A DNA stretch of 64,000 bases, taken from contig VZRS01002372.1 of NCBI GenBank assembly GCA_013398055.1, forward strand, positions 341,258-405,257, read 5' to 3'. Below, in pieces: positions 36,183-49,375 of the stretch (positions within the stretch are counted from its first letter, which is position 1; the number at the start of each line of letters is the position of its first letter). The notes beneath the pieces are model-generated. The model saw only the letters and a program-made list of their open reading frames with translations. It was not told where the DNA came from and ran no database searches. The DNA comes from Ifrita kowaldi. Lineage: Eukaryota; Chordata; Aves; Passeriformes; Cinclosomatidae. The translations under genes and the position numbers were made by a program.

Positions 36183-37429
36183 TGTATGAATCATGGTTCA
36201 AACTTTAACATGAAAATTGCTTGACGTTTTTCATAGCATAATCTTCTAAATCTTTTTATTAATTAAATCAAGGTTTTCTTCTTTAGTGTTCAAAGTCCAT
36301 TTTTACAGTGATTATTCAATTAAATAGTAATTATTCCTTATTTTATAAGTGAAGTCATTATGTATTTTTCTGCTTTATATGGAATTAAAAGTCAAATACC
36401 AATACTTAACAAAAAGTAGTATAATAAGAAGCAAAAGTGCAAGAAAGGTTCTGTCTTCTCCGGGATGACCATTCATGACTGAAGCAGCATGCAAACTGTC
36501 TAACAGATGAGGAAACAAACATACAAAACAAATCCAAACAAAAAAACCTATCAGAGTGAGTTCTTTTCCTGTGACTCAATGTAAAAAATGAGTCACAGCT
36601 TCTTAAATGCATATTAAAATGAAATGCACAGTGTTGTATGCAGAACAAATACTACTCAGAACATCTCCATTTGGCATTAAAGAAAAAATATGTCCTTTTC
36701 TACACAGATAATCTTTAATAGATTAAAGAAACACAGAACAATAAACCTGGTCTCCATAACTTTATCCAAATTTACTGAAAGATAAAGCAATCGAAAACAC
36801 ATCATTTTAAATACATAAATTGACATCCCTTTGAAGAAAACTAGCAACATTTATGGTAAAGTGCTTGGAAAATGAAGACATATATAGAATCTACTTTAAA
36901 TGGTTGGTCTTTTATTAAATATTCAAATAGATAACCAATTGAAGGTTTCCTCACTGAAATCAGAAAATTGGTTCTGGGTTGAAAAGAAAGGTAGGAAAAG
37001 AGATGTGATTACATCAACTTTAAGTCCCCTTTTTTCTCAGGCTTTTGACTTGCCGAATGATTTTAGATACCTCTATAAATTCACACTGGGTACTTGATTT
37101 GTCATCTGCCATTAAACATACAGGAAATACTAATGAACTGATAAACCATAGAACCGATACATGAAAGGTGAATACTAGTACCTTGTGCTTGTAAATAGAC
37201 TCAAAGTGATAAATATCCATCTGGTAGGGATTTATGGATATGTGTCTGTATGTAAAGTTTGTCACTATAAAATACATCTGCTAAATACAAAAGTATATTT
37301 GGAAGTAGAATTTGCAGCATAGACAGCATAGAAATTACTTGGAATTAAGACGGCTCTGGGTGACAAAATTAAATTAGGAAGGATTGTGATTAATAGGGCT
37401 TCCTTTAGTTACATGCCCAAAGATTCTAA

Positions 37430-37462
37430 TATACATATATATATATAGATATAGATATACAT
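37430..37462. repeat. (AT)n / (GATATA)n microsatellite
   Basis: ATATATAT run followed by GATATAGATATA words. Simple repeat. Confidence 0.88.
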
Positions 37463-40254
37463 AAATTTGAGGTTATGGCACTTGAACTCTGAGCTGCTTT
37501 TGGCTTTTATTGTGACGTATGAATAATCTGAGCATTTTCCTGCATCTCCCTTTTTAGCAAACTTCCCTTTAACGCCCTCTTCCCTTTCTTTTTACTTTTG
37601 ATAGCATAACACCTGAAGCTGTATCAAAACTTACCAACTTTCTGTTTGCAGCAGGGTGGCCTTACTGAAGATGTAAAATATTTCAGAAAGAGGTAAAATC
37701 TCATTCAAGGATCTGATGTACCAGGCTACTGACAATGAAGTGTGACTATGTAGTATGAATAGTAACTCAAGGAGAAACTTTAATACAGTAAAATTATTTT
37801 GAAAATATACTAAGTATATGGTTGCCTAAACAATCTGTACACTATCTAATCTTCAGTATTACTCCTTTCACCCTAAAATATTCCACAAACCACAGGTTCA
37901 TGTTATAGTTAGAAGCAATCTAAGAAGTAGTAAATCACTTTCCTTTCCTTAGTATTGTCACCATGATTATTCTGTTTCTTCAAGTTCTCATAAAACATTA
38001 TCTACATTCAGTGGAAAGGTGTCTACTTATTTTAATGGTTTTTGGATCATTCTAGTCTAGTCCTGTTGCCATGGTAGGTGAAAAACTAGGAAAATCACAA
38101 AATTAAAACCCAGAGGTGGAAGTCGTTTGTTTCTTTTATTATTTTTTGCCTATTAAGTTGCCATAGTGTGTGCCTGCACAGGTGGTTTTCTGTTATGCGC
38201 TTTTCTAAACCAGTGTTACTCCTTAAAAACTGAAAGGTTGGAAAAATTGAAAATAGGAATCTATGTAGAATTTGGTTTGAGGAAGGGAAAGCTGTTGTTT
38301 TAGGCTGACTGTAAGCCAAACACAACCTTGAAATGTGTTTACTAAGCCATCAGATTTACACTGTGTGATGAATGAGATGAATTTGACCTGCAGTTTAGGC
38401 TTGTCAGGAAACATCAGGATATTGAGAGACTGGGAAGTTTAACAGAGTCTTCATTTCCCCATGGATAACTAACCTTCATCCCATTTCTGGGTGGTAGTAA
38501 TTGTTGTTGTTTCATTCTTTTGTGCAGTTGATTGATGAGTTTCAAATCCTGATACTACTGTTTCTCTCCAGCTCTCCTCAGGTGGAGGCAGAAGACATGA
38601 GAAGAAAAGTAACTTTGCTGGGATGGGTAAATCACACAAAATATATTACAGAAGTGGCAGAATTTATATAAGGATCTGGAATCTATCTCCAGCTGGATTA
38701 TTTTTTAAGGAATGGTAGTACATGGAAGTCAAAAAATAGCAAGAAAACATTTCAGTGTATATACTTTACATGAGTACAGGCAAGCATTAAAATTCAGAGC
38801 TAACAGAATCCTGAAATGGCAAGAACAACAGCCTGGAACTCATCAATATAGATTTGAGATACCTGTTGTGGCTGATACATTTAACTTTAAATTTCATCTG
38901 AATAACTTATTAGTTTTTGGGGTCTTTTTTATATAGTTCTTCACAATTAGTATCCAGAGACATACCTATGAACTTACATGATATTTTCAACAACTTTTTA
39001 TTATTTTATGCTCAGTGAAACTAATAAATATTAAAACAGTTGTCTTCCAGAGTGTGAAAATATTATAATTGTATATACAAAAATTTCATTAACAGTTGCT
39101 GTAGTAATTATAGTCACTATCCAGGGAAAAAGCATACGCATTAGATTGAGATGAAGCCTTACTTCCAAAAGTGGTAGCATCTGACTGCACACTCCGTTGT
39201 GTAATGTATATTTCTGCAGTTATAAAACAAATGGTGACTACATGCTACCATATCTTCCTGATGAAAAAGAGTTCTTTTGATCAATTGACTTTATGAGTAA
39301 TAGTTAACACACTCTAAAAACTAATGAAAATGTAGCACTTAGTAAGGAAGAACTTCATTTCACTGATCAACAACTCATCATCCAAAGATGAGATTGTAAA
39401 CTAAAATTTAAAGCTCTGTTGAATCCTGTATGGCAAACTTCAAGACACAAATCATTCTCTTCTTCTTAGGCTGCATAATTCCTCTCCTTCTGTCTCCTTC
39501 CTCTCTCTCCCCAATTTGGAACCACCCTCTCTCTTCACTTCCAATTAAAATACCTCCCTTCTCACACATGCCAAGTACCAGTTCTTTCAAAGAATGCCCA
39601 ATTTATGCATATAAACTAAAGAGATATATTTTTCTCTCTTTGTATTTAGACCAAAGTAAAGAATTTTGTACCTAGATTTTGCCAAATTCTGTCCAGTTAT
39701 AATTGTTAGTTCAGTAAAAGATACTGTCTTTATCTACAGCCTTGACTGTCTTCTAATGGTAGAACAAAATAGTTTTAACAGACTAGCAGATAAATTTCCA
39801 TTAGGTCCAGTAGGGCTCTAAAGTGTAAATACTGGTAAGAAGATATGTCTCCATATCCATATGTAAAATTATCTAAACAGGGCATTATCTAACAAAGTCT
39901 CTGAGAAGCATGCTAAAGTATGAAAATAACAGTGAATATTTATGGCAATTTTCTTATACAGATATTCTACATAAACAAAGATTTTCTGATTCTTGCAGTT
40001 TTCAAAGAAGATAATTTTCTATCTGTAAAGATAAATTCTCCCTTGGAACATTCTGGAGACTTTGATGAAAATCACCAGAGAAATTCTCCTATTACTAATT
40101 TTTGAATGGGTCAACATGCATCCAACATTTAAAGATCAACAATTGCAAATAAATGTTTGATTTAAGCTACTGATAAAATCTATTTGTTATATCAGAAGGT
40201 TCAACACAGATTTCCACAGTATCATTTATCATTAACTATGAGTTTTTCAAGCCT

Positions 40255-40300
40255 AATAGTACTTAATAGTACTAAATAGTTGTACTTAATAGTACTAAGA
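40255..40300. repeat. Tandem TACTTAATAGTACTAA repeat
   Basis: The 16-bp word TACTTAATAGTACTAA occurs at about 40260-40275 and 40283-40298, spaced by 7 bp, with a half-copy to the left. Each unit contains the palindrome AGTACT. Confidence 0.8.
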
Positions 40301-42139
40301 TTGTTGTTGCCAATATTGTCAAGAATAATTGCAAGGTAGAAGCCTTTACTTAGATGAAGGAGGACACTTCTTGGAGGATGGCAAGAACTGTGCTTTTCTT
40401 CAGCAGAGGTTTGTGTACGTACTCACCTGAAAAATAGACCAGAGTTGGCAAAAGTTTCCAAACCCATACAGGCATCCCATATAATCTCCAACCATCTCCA
40501 TCTACTCTTAAACTGATGTAATTCACATTGCAGATTATGTCCAGTATAGGGATCTTCTTGAAAAGTCTTAAACTCTGTTTATTATGAAAGCAGACTTCTA
40601 ATCTGAGGCACAAATGTTATACTGCAGGATATCAGTATCCATCATAAAACCACATGCAGGTCAAACAGAAAATGTATGGTTTCAGATACTAGCATTTTCT
40701 CGTGCTTTTTGGAACTGTTTATTAGTTAGTATACTGAATTTTAAAATATAATTTCTGAAGTGCTTAAGGCTTCTTAAGCACTGAAAAATGAACGTGCAAA
40801 CATGCTTCTAGTTTCATTCAGTCCATTCAGAAACCATGGCATTGGTAAATTAAATGGTACTGAAAGGAATGTGTGTGCTGTTTAGTATTCTCTATCTAAG
40901 AATCTAAGCAATGGCATTTTATAAATTATAGAGAATCATTTATGCATTATAGGGAAGAATTTCTGGAGTTTTAATTTCTTTTTTTTTGTTTCAAAACAGA
41001 AAGACAAATTATCCAATTTAAACTATAATGTGAAATACACTTCTGGAATGGAAGAAGTAGGAGAAAGAACTTCTGAGGCTCCAGATGCTATTTGTATCTT
41101 AAGGTTTTTTGGAAACTGAAAAACTAAATCAAACCAAAACCTTAAACAGATATTCTAATAATAATTGTCTAACCTCTAGCTTTCAGTAAGTCAGTTTATA
41201 GGGTTTTCACTGATCAATCCCATGAACTCATTCATTTGCCTCAGTAATTAAAACAAACTATGTCTTTTATGTAGTTTTCTTAAAAGTTACATCAAAGTAG
41301 TAGTTTAGTTTGAAGTCTACACATCTCCTGCTGTGACATAAAATTATTCTGGAGCATTGAAGCTAAACAAACTTCCAATCATTGAAGTACAATAAAAGTA
41401 GAGACATTTTTCCATCACTTTATTTACTCTGGATGTTGGCCAAATTGACTTGTAATAATTAACAAAAACCCGCAGCTGCCAATGTAAAATAATTCGAAGT
41501 GGCAACATATCACTCTAAATTGCAATCACAGCACAAGGTGCTACAATTTGTAAACTCAAGCTTAGTCTAGTATTTATTTTTATAAATGCCAATTCTTTCT
41601 AATGAGGATAAATTTGATTATAGAAAATCAAACTACATTCCAAACATTTAGTTTAGAAGAGATGAAATAAAAATTATTTCCAGTTTACATTTGTCTGCAT
41701 ACTTTCAAAATTCTCTTGGAATTTCTGCTTTATTCTGTAAGAGAAGGAGAGACTAGGGAGAGAGCTGCAGCTACTCCTAGGTTATCGTGGCTCTTAGAGA
41801 CTGAATATCTGCATATTAATACAATACAAGAAAACAGTAAAGACAGTAAAAAACCATATGTTTTTAATAAAAAAAATAAGTTTTTTCAGTTCTTACTGAA
41901 ATAGCAACTTGTAAAGAACATTAAATCATAGCACTGTGCATTCTTTTATTTCAACTGTGAGTTAATACAACTGTAACTCTGTTTTTTATTTTATTACTCC
42001 TAAAGATATAGTTTGCAATTTTTTGGCAAGCGGATGACCAGGTAGATAACATGTAGCTTTGCATGTGTATATGTTGAATCTTACATCTCTGGCAGATATA
42101 TCATCCACACTGAATGAGATATCAGTCAATAAAAAGCTA

Positions 42140-42335
42140 ATGAAGGTCAGGCATTGCAAAAAGGCTGCCCAGGGAAGTGGTGGAACCACCATCCCTGGAA
42201 GTGTTCAGAAGGCATGTGGATATGGCACTTGGGGATACAGTTTAGCAGTGAACATGGTAGTGCTGGGTTAATGGTTGGACTCAATGTTCTTAGAATTATT
42301 AAGGTTGGAAAAGACCTCTAAGATTCTTTCACCTT
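42140..42335 (+). mobile_element. CR1 LINE 3' end with a 24-bp microinversion, sense
   Basis: Clear CR1 3' sequence: 'ggtcaggcattgcaaaaagg', 'ctgcccagggaagtggtgga', 'accaccatccctggaagtgt', 'atggttggactcaatgttct'. At 42294-42317 the next 24 bases are the reverse complement of what a CR1 end should have: they read AATTATTAAGGTTGGAAAAG... rather than ...CTTTTCCAACCTTAATAATT. The block is bounded by the inverted pair CTTAG (42289-42293) and CTAAG (42318-42322), after which the normal tail resumes. See findings. Confidence 0.88.
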
Positions 42336-44445
42336 AAAATATTTTAGGGCAATAGTCAAAATGATGAAAAAGTATTTAGAAATACTCTTTACTACAAACA
42401 CAAACCCAGAAAATCTTTTTGGATAGTGTGATCCCAGCAGAATTTGTTTGTTTGTCTCTGGTAGCTGATCCTGAATAAAACTGCCAGCTCCCACCATGTG
42501 GCAACAGTCACCTGAGTATGGGATGTGGTGGGGAGAGAAGGGTGTCCAGCTGCCTGGCCTTGCTGAGCTGTTCCGGATGACCTTACTTCAGTTAGGACCT
42601 GATGTAAAAGATCCTTGAAGTTGTCATGTTTATCAGGCAACTTTCTCCTCCCCTTGTGATAAAGTCTTCTCTGTGGAGCAGAGAAAACCTCAAGGCTTAC
42701 TTTTTTAGAGAAGTGAAAATGAAGACTGCTTCTTTAGTCCAGGAGCACTCTCAAGAGTATATACTTGCTCAAATTACTGATTAGTGTGCTTGCATGGGTT
42801 ATGCTCCCTGCCCCCAGCAGTGCTTTTACATAACTAACTGAACAAATTAAAGAAGCAGCCGTAGCAACAAGGGTCAGAATCCTTTTTCACCACTCTTATG
42901 TAAGTATCCCACATAGCAGGCAACAGAGTTGTGTTCCCATTGTCTCCCTGTAATTGCCATTGAATTATTTTTTTGTAAAAGAATGTAATCCACTGGCAGT
43001 GGAGAGTGGAGAGCAGCTGAAGACTGGAATAGCTGATGATTATTTCTTAGCAAGTCAAGTGTTTGAGTGCCCCCAGCTGAAGGTGACAAGTAGGTGGTAG
43101 AGAAGCTCACGTTTTGGACAGTTGCGTGATTTCTGGTCTCTACAAAAACTGTGTAGCTCTCTTTACATAGTCAGTAATGTCATGTTCAGGCAATGAAATT
43201 TGAAGGCTCTCTGCAGCTTTTATGCTATGCATTCCTTAAACCTTTGTCCAGCAAGAGCCAGAATTGGTGAATGTAAATTTTTGTCCTTAGCTACAGCAGC
43301 AAAATTCCAGCATAAATAAAAAAATTCTCCAGATTATCCTACATATGTCTTAATGTCAGATTTAATTGAAGCAAACAAATACATGCCAAAATGTATCTAT
43401 GTGGTGATGCACGGTAAGGAAGTGATAGATAGTCTTTCAGATGATCTGAAATTTTAAATATGCTTTTTATTTTTCCCATTAACTATGTGGTTCACTAAGC
43501 ATAAATATTTTGAAAATGCGTATCATTTATTTGATTGACAGTAATGGCTTCTTTGGAATCAACCTAGTCAAGTGAATCAATATATACATAATTTGGCATT
43601 TATTTAAGTAACTGGTGAAATTAGATAGCTGCATATTTATATATATATCCCAATTGAACAAGAGGGGACTGTTAAAACAGTAGCAATCATCCCACTAAGC
43701 ACACATGCTGTTTTCCGTAGCACGTTTGTAAGGTTCTGTGCCCAAAATGCTTTTGACAACTTATTCCTCTTCTTTTTTTTTTTTTTTTTTTTTTTTGTTG
43801 TTGTTGTTGTCGTGGTTGTTGTTTTGTTTTGGTTTCGGGTTTTGTTTGTTTGTTTGTTTGTATTAGTAACTCAGCTATCAAAAACTGAATAGGGCAAGAA
43901 AGGTGTATGTCAAAGAAACCAAGAATCCAAATTGTCAGAAAAGTGCTTGGAACATATATTAATTAATCTGTCTTTGATCTGTTCCCACAACAGTCAGCAT
44001 ATGTAGAGTTGGGTCCAGATTAAATAAGAATTAAACAGTACAAAGAAAATATGTTCACACCATCTCGGTCTAATCTCATACGTACTTTTACGTAAGGACT
44101 GTGTCGTGACTGGATTTGAAAGAAGAGAAGACCATGTGGATCTGTTCAACAAGAATATGTTGTGTTTATAAATAATATGACAAAAAAAAAGAAGGAATTG
44201 ACTGTAATTCACCTTGATGTAAAAACGATACAAAGCTGCTCTTTTATTTGTCTGACATTTAACATGCTTAATTTTGGCTTATTTTCTTTTTCTTATTAAA
44301 AAACCCCAACCATTGGATCCAGGAGAAAGATCATCCTGTTATACCATATTGAAATGGCAAGTCATTGATTTTCAGAGCTTGTAACAATTAGTTTGAAAGA
44401 ATACTAACACAAGTGCCGTGAGATCAATCTCTATCCATTTGTAGG
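42336..44445. other. Non-coding stretch
   Basis: A somewhat GC-richer segment at 42470-43110 carries the minus ORFs 42392-42640 and 42874-43110, neither with a known domain. The T-rich tract at 43773-43860 is listed separately. Nothing else is recognised. Confidence 0.5.
43773..43860. repeat. Poly-T followed by (GTT)n and (TTTG)n tract
   Basis: A run of 24 T, then GTT repeats, GTTTTGTTTTGG words and TTTG repeats. Read on the minus strand it resembles a poly-A tail with degenerate A-rich extension, but no retroposed gene body was recognised next to it. The minus ORF 43687-43881 with poly-K and poly-Q is an artefact of this tract. Confidence 0.92.
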
Positions 44446-45074
44446 TGATCAACAAAGCTCAGCAGTGGAAGGAGACTCATAGAAAATAGGCAAGCATGAT
44501 GAGCTCACGAAGCTCAAAAAAGAATGCAGGAATGGGATCACAGCTTTTGTAAAGGAAGGTGACTTTCTCTCAACAACAAGGGGACCAGAAGGTGGACTTA
44601 GTTATAAATACACATCTGGATCAGTTGAAGGGGTCAACTAGTTACGTAAATGGTCTTCCAAAATTAATCAATTGAATGCATTATACTCCTAATCCAGACT
44701 GATCAACATGGAGCAAGTGTGTTAAGTGTCTCAGCCTAGCACAGAGTATAAAAAACAAACCAGCAGCAGAGAGAACTTCGAAGAGAGCAAAGAGCTTGAA
44801 CTGGTTTCAACCCATGCAGTCCTTTCCAATGCCTGGGGATGCTCAGTTGTCACAGTGAGCATGGCAATGGGAATCATATTTCTACTGCCACCCAAGTGTA
44901 CATTGCAACTGCTGTATTGTGTTTGTGTTCACAATTCAGTATATTGCTGTATCACCTTTATAAATCAAAACTCCATGTAATGTCAATTATCTTCAAAGAA
45001 ATAAATTTAGTATTAAAACATTAAATCTTCCTCATGTGAAAAAACTAAAAGAATCAGAGAGTATTGAACTGACA
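44446..45074 (+). mobile_element. Dispersed repeat copy B (LTR-like, unnamed)
   Basis: Counterpart of 31044-31659, same strand. The best-conserved part is 44870-45010 ('ggaatcatatttctactgcc', 'gtacattgcaactgctgtat', 'ccatgtaatgtcaattatct'). Start TGATCAACAAAGCTC and end GAACTGACA suggest LTR-style TG...CA termini, giving about 629 bp. It contains a TATAAATA at about 44602. The two copies are clearly diverged from each other, so they are old. Overlapping ORFs here (44726-44980) are non-coding. Confidence 0.6.
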
Positions 45075-48000
45075 TCCAGAGGTTATATTTGTGAAATAAA
45101 ACTAGTATTATGAAATTACTACATTTTAAAAGTTATCGTTTTATTAAAGCCATTGATTATGTTGAAGGAAATGTGGCATATGGCTAAAAGTAGTGATAAC
45201 ATGAAGTCCAGGAAAATAAGCTATGATGAAAGTGTAATTTCTTATTTCCTTTCAATGATGGCAAGTTCTGATATCTGCATCACTTTTTCTTTGAATTCCC
45301 TTTTAATTTTGAAATTTCCCATTTCTTAAATGTTGAAATGAATGCATATGTGCAAAATAAATGAAACACTTTTTTCAGAACAAGCCATTCTGCTCTGAAA
45401 GCATTTCCCTGTTTCTTCAATTCACTGAAAATGATTCTTTTATTTTAGCTAGCACTTTTGTATTTGTTTTTGTAACTGAAAATTAATTTTAAAACCAGTT
45501 ATATCCTTATCTTTGCTTACTATATAATAAATTCTTCCTTGGCTTTTTGTCTGTTTTAATGGAGTTTAGTGAGATGGTGGGACTGTTTTGTATCGTCTGA
45601 CATGGCATAAGACATGATTATTCTTTACTTGTTTTGCAGACAGGAAAGGTGAAAAGGAGAAGCTGCAGGGAGCTCCTTGAGCTCTTCTTTACATTTCCAT
45701 TTTTCTGTAGCAAGCAAAGCTGTTATAAAGTACTGTAAAGACATATGTTAAGTTAGAACTAATATTTGAAGAACTTTGGAATAGTCCTATGTTTTCAATT
45801 CAAAGCATGCACATAATTCTGCAAAATAATAACTGTACAATTTAAATGTTGTACATATTTGGGTTTACATGAATAATTTTGAAAATAATTTTTGTTTTGT
45901 ATCTATCCATAATATGCTTTTTTGCACAAATATGAACATTTAAAAGGAAAAGAGATGTGGAATTTTCCAAAGGTTGATACATAGTAAAAGCATAACTGAA
46001 GTACGCAGGTTGCACTGGCAAACTAGTCATACTTTCTGGTAATGCACACCCCATACCCATTAACAAACACATTTAGTACTGCACAGCTTTGGTGTGGGTC
46101 TAGAAAACTGTGATTAGGTGTTCAGAGGATGCATGAACTCTAAAACTGTATGTCTTTCAAGGAGGGCAAGTTATAAGACAGAAAGTGCTGCTTGTAGATG
46201 AAATATGATCTTTCAAAAATCCCTCAGTGTGGTTGATGGCAAATCTCTGTTGTGAAGTCAAACTATCTACAAAATCATTCCGAACATTTATTCACATACA
46301 TCCTCTTAAAGATACCATTCATTTTAAAAATAGTGGTATTGCTAGATTTTTATATCTTTTTTCCTGATTTTTTCCTATTTAATTATATGTTATTAACTTA
46401 TTCCTCTTGTTGACATCTGTTAATTTCATTTGGCTGTGCAATGTGATTACCATTACCCAATTTCTAAATGATTACATTGTGAATAATTAATACTTTTTTA
46501 TTCAGTTTCATTGCCAGGAAAACATTTATCTAAATTACCCAGAAAACCTTTTCATGTAATCAGCCTAGCACTTAACTGTTTCCTCTTTTCAAATTAATCT
46601 TAACTTTTAATTGTAAAAGTTACTTTTGCAAGATTCTCTTGTTCCAGCAGTTCTTTTATTAAGTCCTGTTGTTCTCAGAACTGTCCAAATAAGAACACAC
46701 AGTCTCTGCCTTAAGTAATTTTCATGCATCAGGTAAAAAGAAGAAGTTACTAAAATAACACAATTTGCAGGCTCAAGCCTTTTTTGTGCAGAACTGCTTT
46801 TAACAGTGATTGCCCTTCTCAGTCTATATTTTCACTGCATTTCGTTTGCAATCTATTGAATAATCTTTTTAGCCATGACCATATTTATTCTACCACTGAT
46901 GATCATCATGAAGAATTCCTTTCTTAAAACTGAGATTTTCAGTAGTTACTAATGCTGTTATATCTTTCCTTCACCTCTAGTATTTGTAAGTTTACCTTTA
47001 GGAAAGAGGAACAGTGCTCAACAGTCACGGTCAGTTGTTTTCTGAGAAGCAAATCCATATAAAAGATTGAGGTTGATCCCAAGAGGGCGGGCACCAGTGA
47101 TAAATCCATATTTCTGAGAATCATTAGTCTGATTCAACGGCTTGGAGAGTTTTGATAGGACTGCCTCAGTGGACAGAATGGTAGAAACACAAATTCTGCT
47201 TATATTCACTTGTTGGAATATGGAGTACAGTTTAATCAGCTAAAATGCAAGATCATATTTTATTTCTGGTCTGTGAAAGCCCTGAAAATTTACAAAATTG
47301 CAGTGGCAATTTGGCAGGTTACTACTGCAATGAGATGAATTGTCCATTAGGTAGGCAGAAAAAAAATCACAGCCTGGTGCATTTTGTAATTGCAAAGTGG
47401 CACAGAGGAAACAATGTAAATTACTAAACCTATAGTCACAGAATCTATTTCTAGAGTAGACTTTTTGCTTTCTATTCAGTATCTCAGCATTACTGAGCTA
47501 GTATCTAAAATGGGACAATCACTAATAAAGATTCTATAAGTATGATCTCTGCCTTTTTTCAGCAAATCCACCCAAAAAACCCCACACCCCTGTCCTGGAG
47601 TAGTCTTTACAATCAGTTGCATAATTTTTATTAATGTGATACCTGCAGATTTTTTCCATTATCCCAATTACAGCAAAAGTATTTTCTTCTTGGATTAATC
47701 CAGTTTCTGATTAAGAAAAAAAAAAAAAGATTCTGAAATACATTGGCAAACTAACAACCATGTCTGCAACCCAAATTAAGATACATTATTATTTCAGGGA
47801 GCACTGTTACAAGACTGAGAAAAATTAAATATAATGGAACAAACAAACTAAAGAGAAAGTATTTTTGAGGTCTGGGATTAAGAATGTTAAGTATTAACTG
47901 AGTGGCATTTTTCAGTAGCAATGGTGGTGGTACAAGAAAACTAATTGGGATAAGGACTGGAGTAAATGCAATGTGTGCAATTTGTCTAGTACTGAACTGT

Positions 48001-49375
48001 GACCACAGAGCAATTGAACAAGGCTCTGCCTGTAGTTAACAGAGAAAGAGAATGACATCGAATATAGGGAGGAGAAATAAAAGATTTAAGGATCCAGAAC
48101 CATGGACTGTTAAAGCTATGATTACTCACCAACAGCCCAGACTATAACATCAGACAACTTTCCCTTTTCTAAAATGATTTAGCATTACACAGATGGAATA
48201 AAATTAGGATAGTAATGAGCCTTTTTCTTACACAGATACAAAAGGAAATAATGAGCAGGATAAAGCTGCACTGTCAATGTAACAGGGACTAGAATCTATT
48301 ACTGGTGTCTTCAAGTGCTTCTCTAAAACATTTAAAATAGAAACAGACATGGGTAGATGCAACACCCTTTTTTGGTAGGTAATAAAGGTGGGTGATCCCC
48401 AAGTGGGGAGCAAATTTATTTAAAATAAAAAAATTAAAAAATAAAAAAAGGACAACAAATTATCTTCCCTAAGACAATACAACTTTTGGAACTAGCTTTC
48501 CTTTGATTCCTCTTATGTGGCACAATAAAGTGTTAATTCTCCAAACGTGATGCCATGCTGAATGATAAACTCCCACAAAAGGCCCTAGGCCACTAAGAAA
48601 ACTTTCAGATAAATTGCTTATCTCAGTTGTGCTTGCAAGCCTTTAGAGGTTTGCAATTTCTAATTTACCATGAGAGTTGTGGGAAAATAATCCTTGCTGC
48701 TGGCAGAACTCATGAAAGTCATGTTTTGCCAGGGAAAACAAGACCTTTTTGGGGAAGCAGAGGGTGACGGGGGGGAATTGGAAAAAATTAACACAAAATG
48801 CCTAAAATTAGCATTAACACAAAATGCCTAAAAAATTACAGTTTTTTAAGATGAAGGTATGCGTTTGCTATTCTGCATGGAACACAGTTGTTGTATTTTG
48901 CTATTGTCTTAATATTTTTGAGTGTGTACCTGATGCTATGATACTTGGAGTTGTGTCTTTTATTTAAATATAAACATATAAATATTATAACGTTTAGTAA
49001 GTGATGATTAGAGTTTTTTTTCTTCTGTTCTGAAATAAGACTATGGTGTAATGTAGCTCATCCCAATTCAGTACAGATAACGTTCATTATCTTTGAATTT
49101 TGAGGTCAGCTTTCATGTTTTTCTCATGCTGTATGAAATAGATACAGAAATAGTCACTTTGCTGACTTTTCATTTTCTTCTTTATAAATCGTTGTCGTAG
49201 AGTGATATTCTCCCTCCATTTATAAAGGCTTGAGAAGGAAAACCAAAATGTTCCTACTTGAAAACTCTAAATATAACATATTGTGTTCAAAATTCAATTC
49301 TGCCAGAACGGTTTTCAGGCTTCAAAATAGAAAACATCCATATTAGAGAATTTTGGGATTTGAGATCTTAAGGCA
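45075..49375. other. AT-rich non-coding stretch
   Basis: More than 4 kb without a recognisable gene or transposon. It holds the 26-bp tandem duplication at 48788-48833. Short ORFs lack domains. Confidence 0.55.
48788..48833. repeat. Two-copy 26-bp tandem duplication
   Basis: TTAACACAAAATGCCTAAAA occurs at 48788-48807 and again at 48814-48833, separated by TTAGCA. The identity of the two 20-mers suggests a recent duplication. Confidence 0.95.

Larger units (their letters stand above)
36183..42139. other. Long AT-rich non-coding stretch
   Basis: Almost 6 kb with no recognisable gene or transposon. It contains the small AT repeat at 37430-37462, a pyrimidine-rich patch at 39445-39560 and the AGTACT cluster at 40255-40300. 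The ORF 39430-39675 begins with a hydrophobic run (FKTQIILFFLGCIIPLLL) like a signal peptide, but it comes from the pyrimidine-rich patch and has no further support. Confidence 0.55.

Noticed and set aside
39430..39675. ORF with a signal-peptide-like start (FKTQIILFFLGCIIPLLL)
   Set aside because: The hydrophobic run comes from a CT-rich patch; there is no domain, splice context or other support for a secreted protein.
42392..43110. Two minus-strand ORFs (82 and 78 codons) in a GC-richer segment
   Set aside because: No domain, no splice sites joining them convincingly, and no repeat match I can name.
43687..43881. Minus-strand ORF with poly-Q and poly-K
   Set aside because: It is only the translation of the poly-T/GTT tract.
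48788..48833. Possible CRISPR-like direct repeat with spacer
   Set aside because: Only two units with a 6-bp gap in vertebrate DNA; it is a simple tandem duplication.
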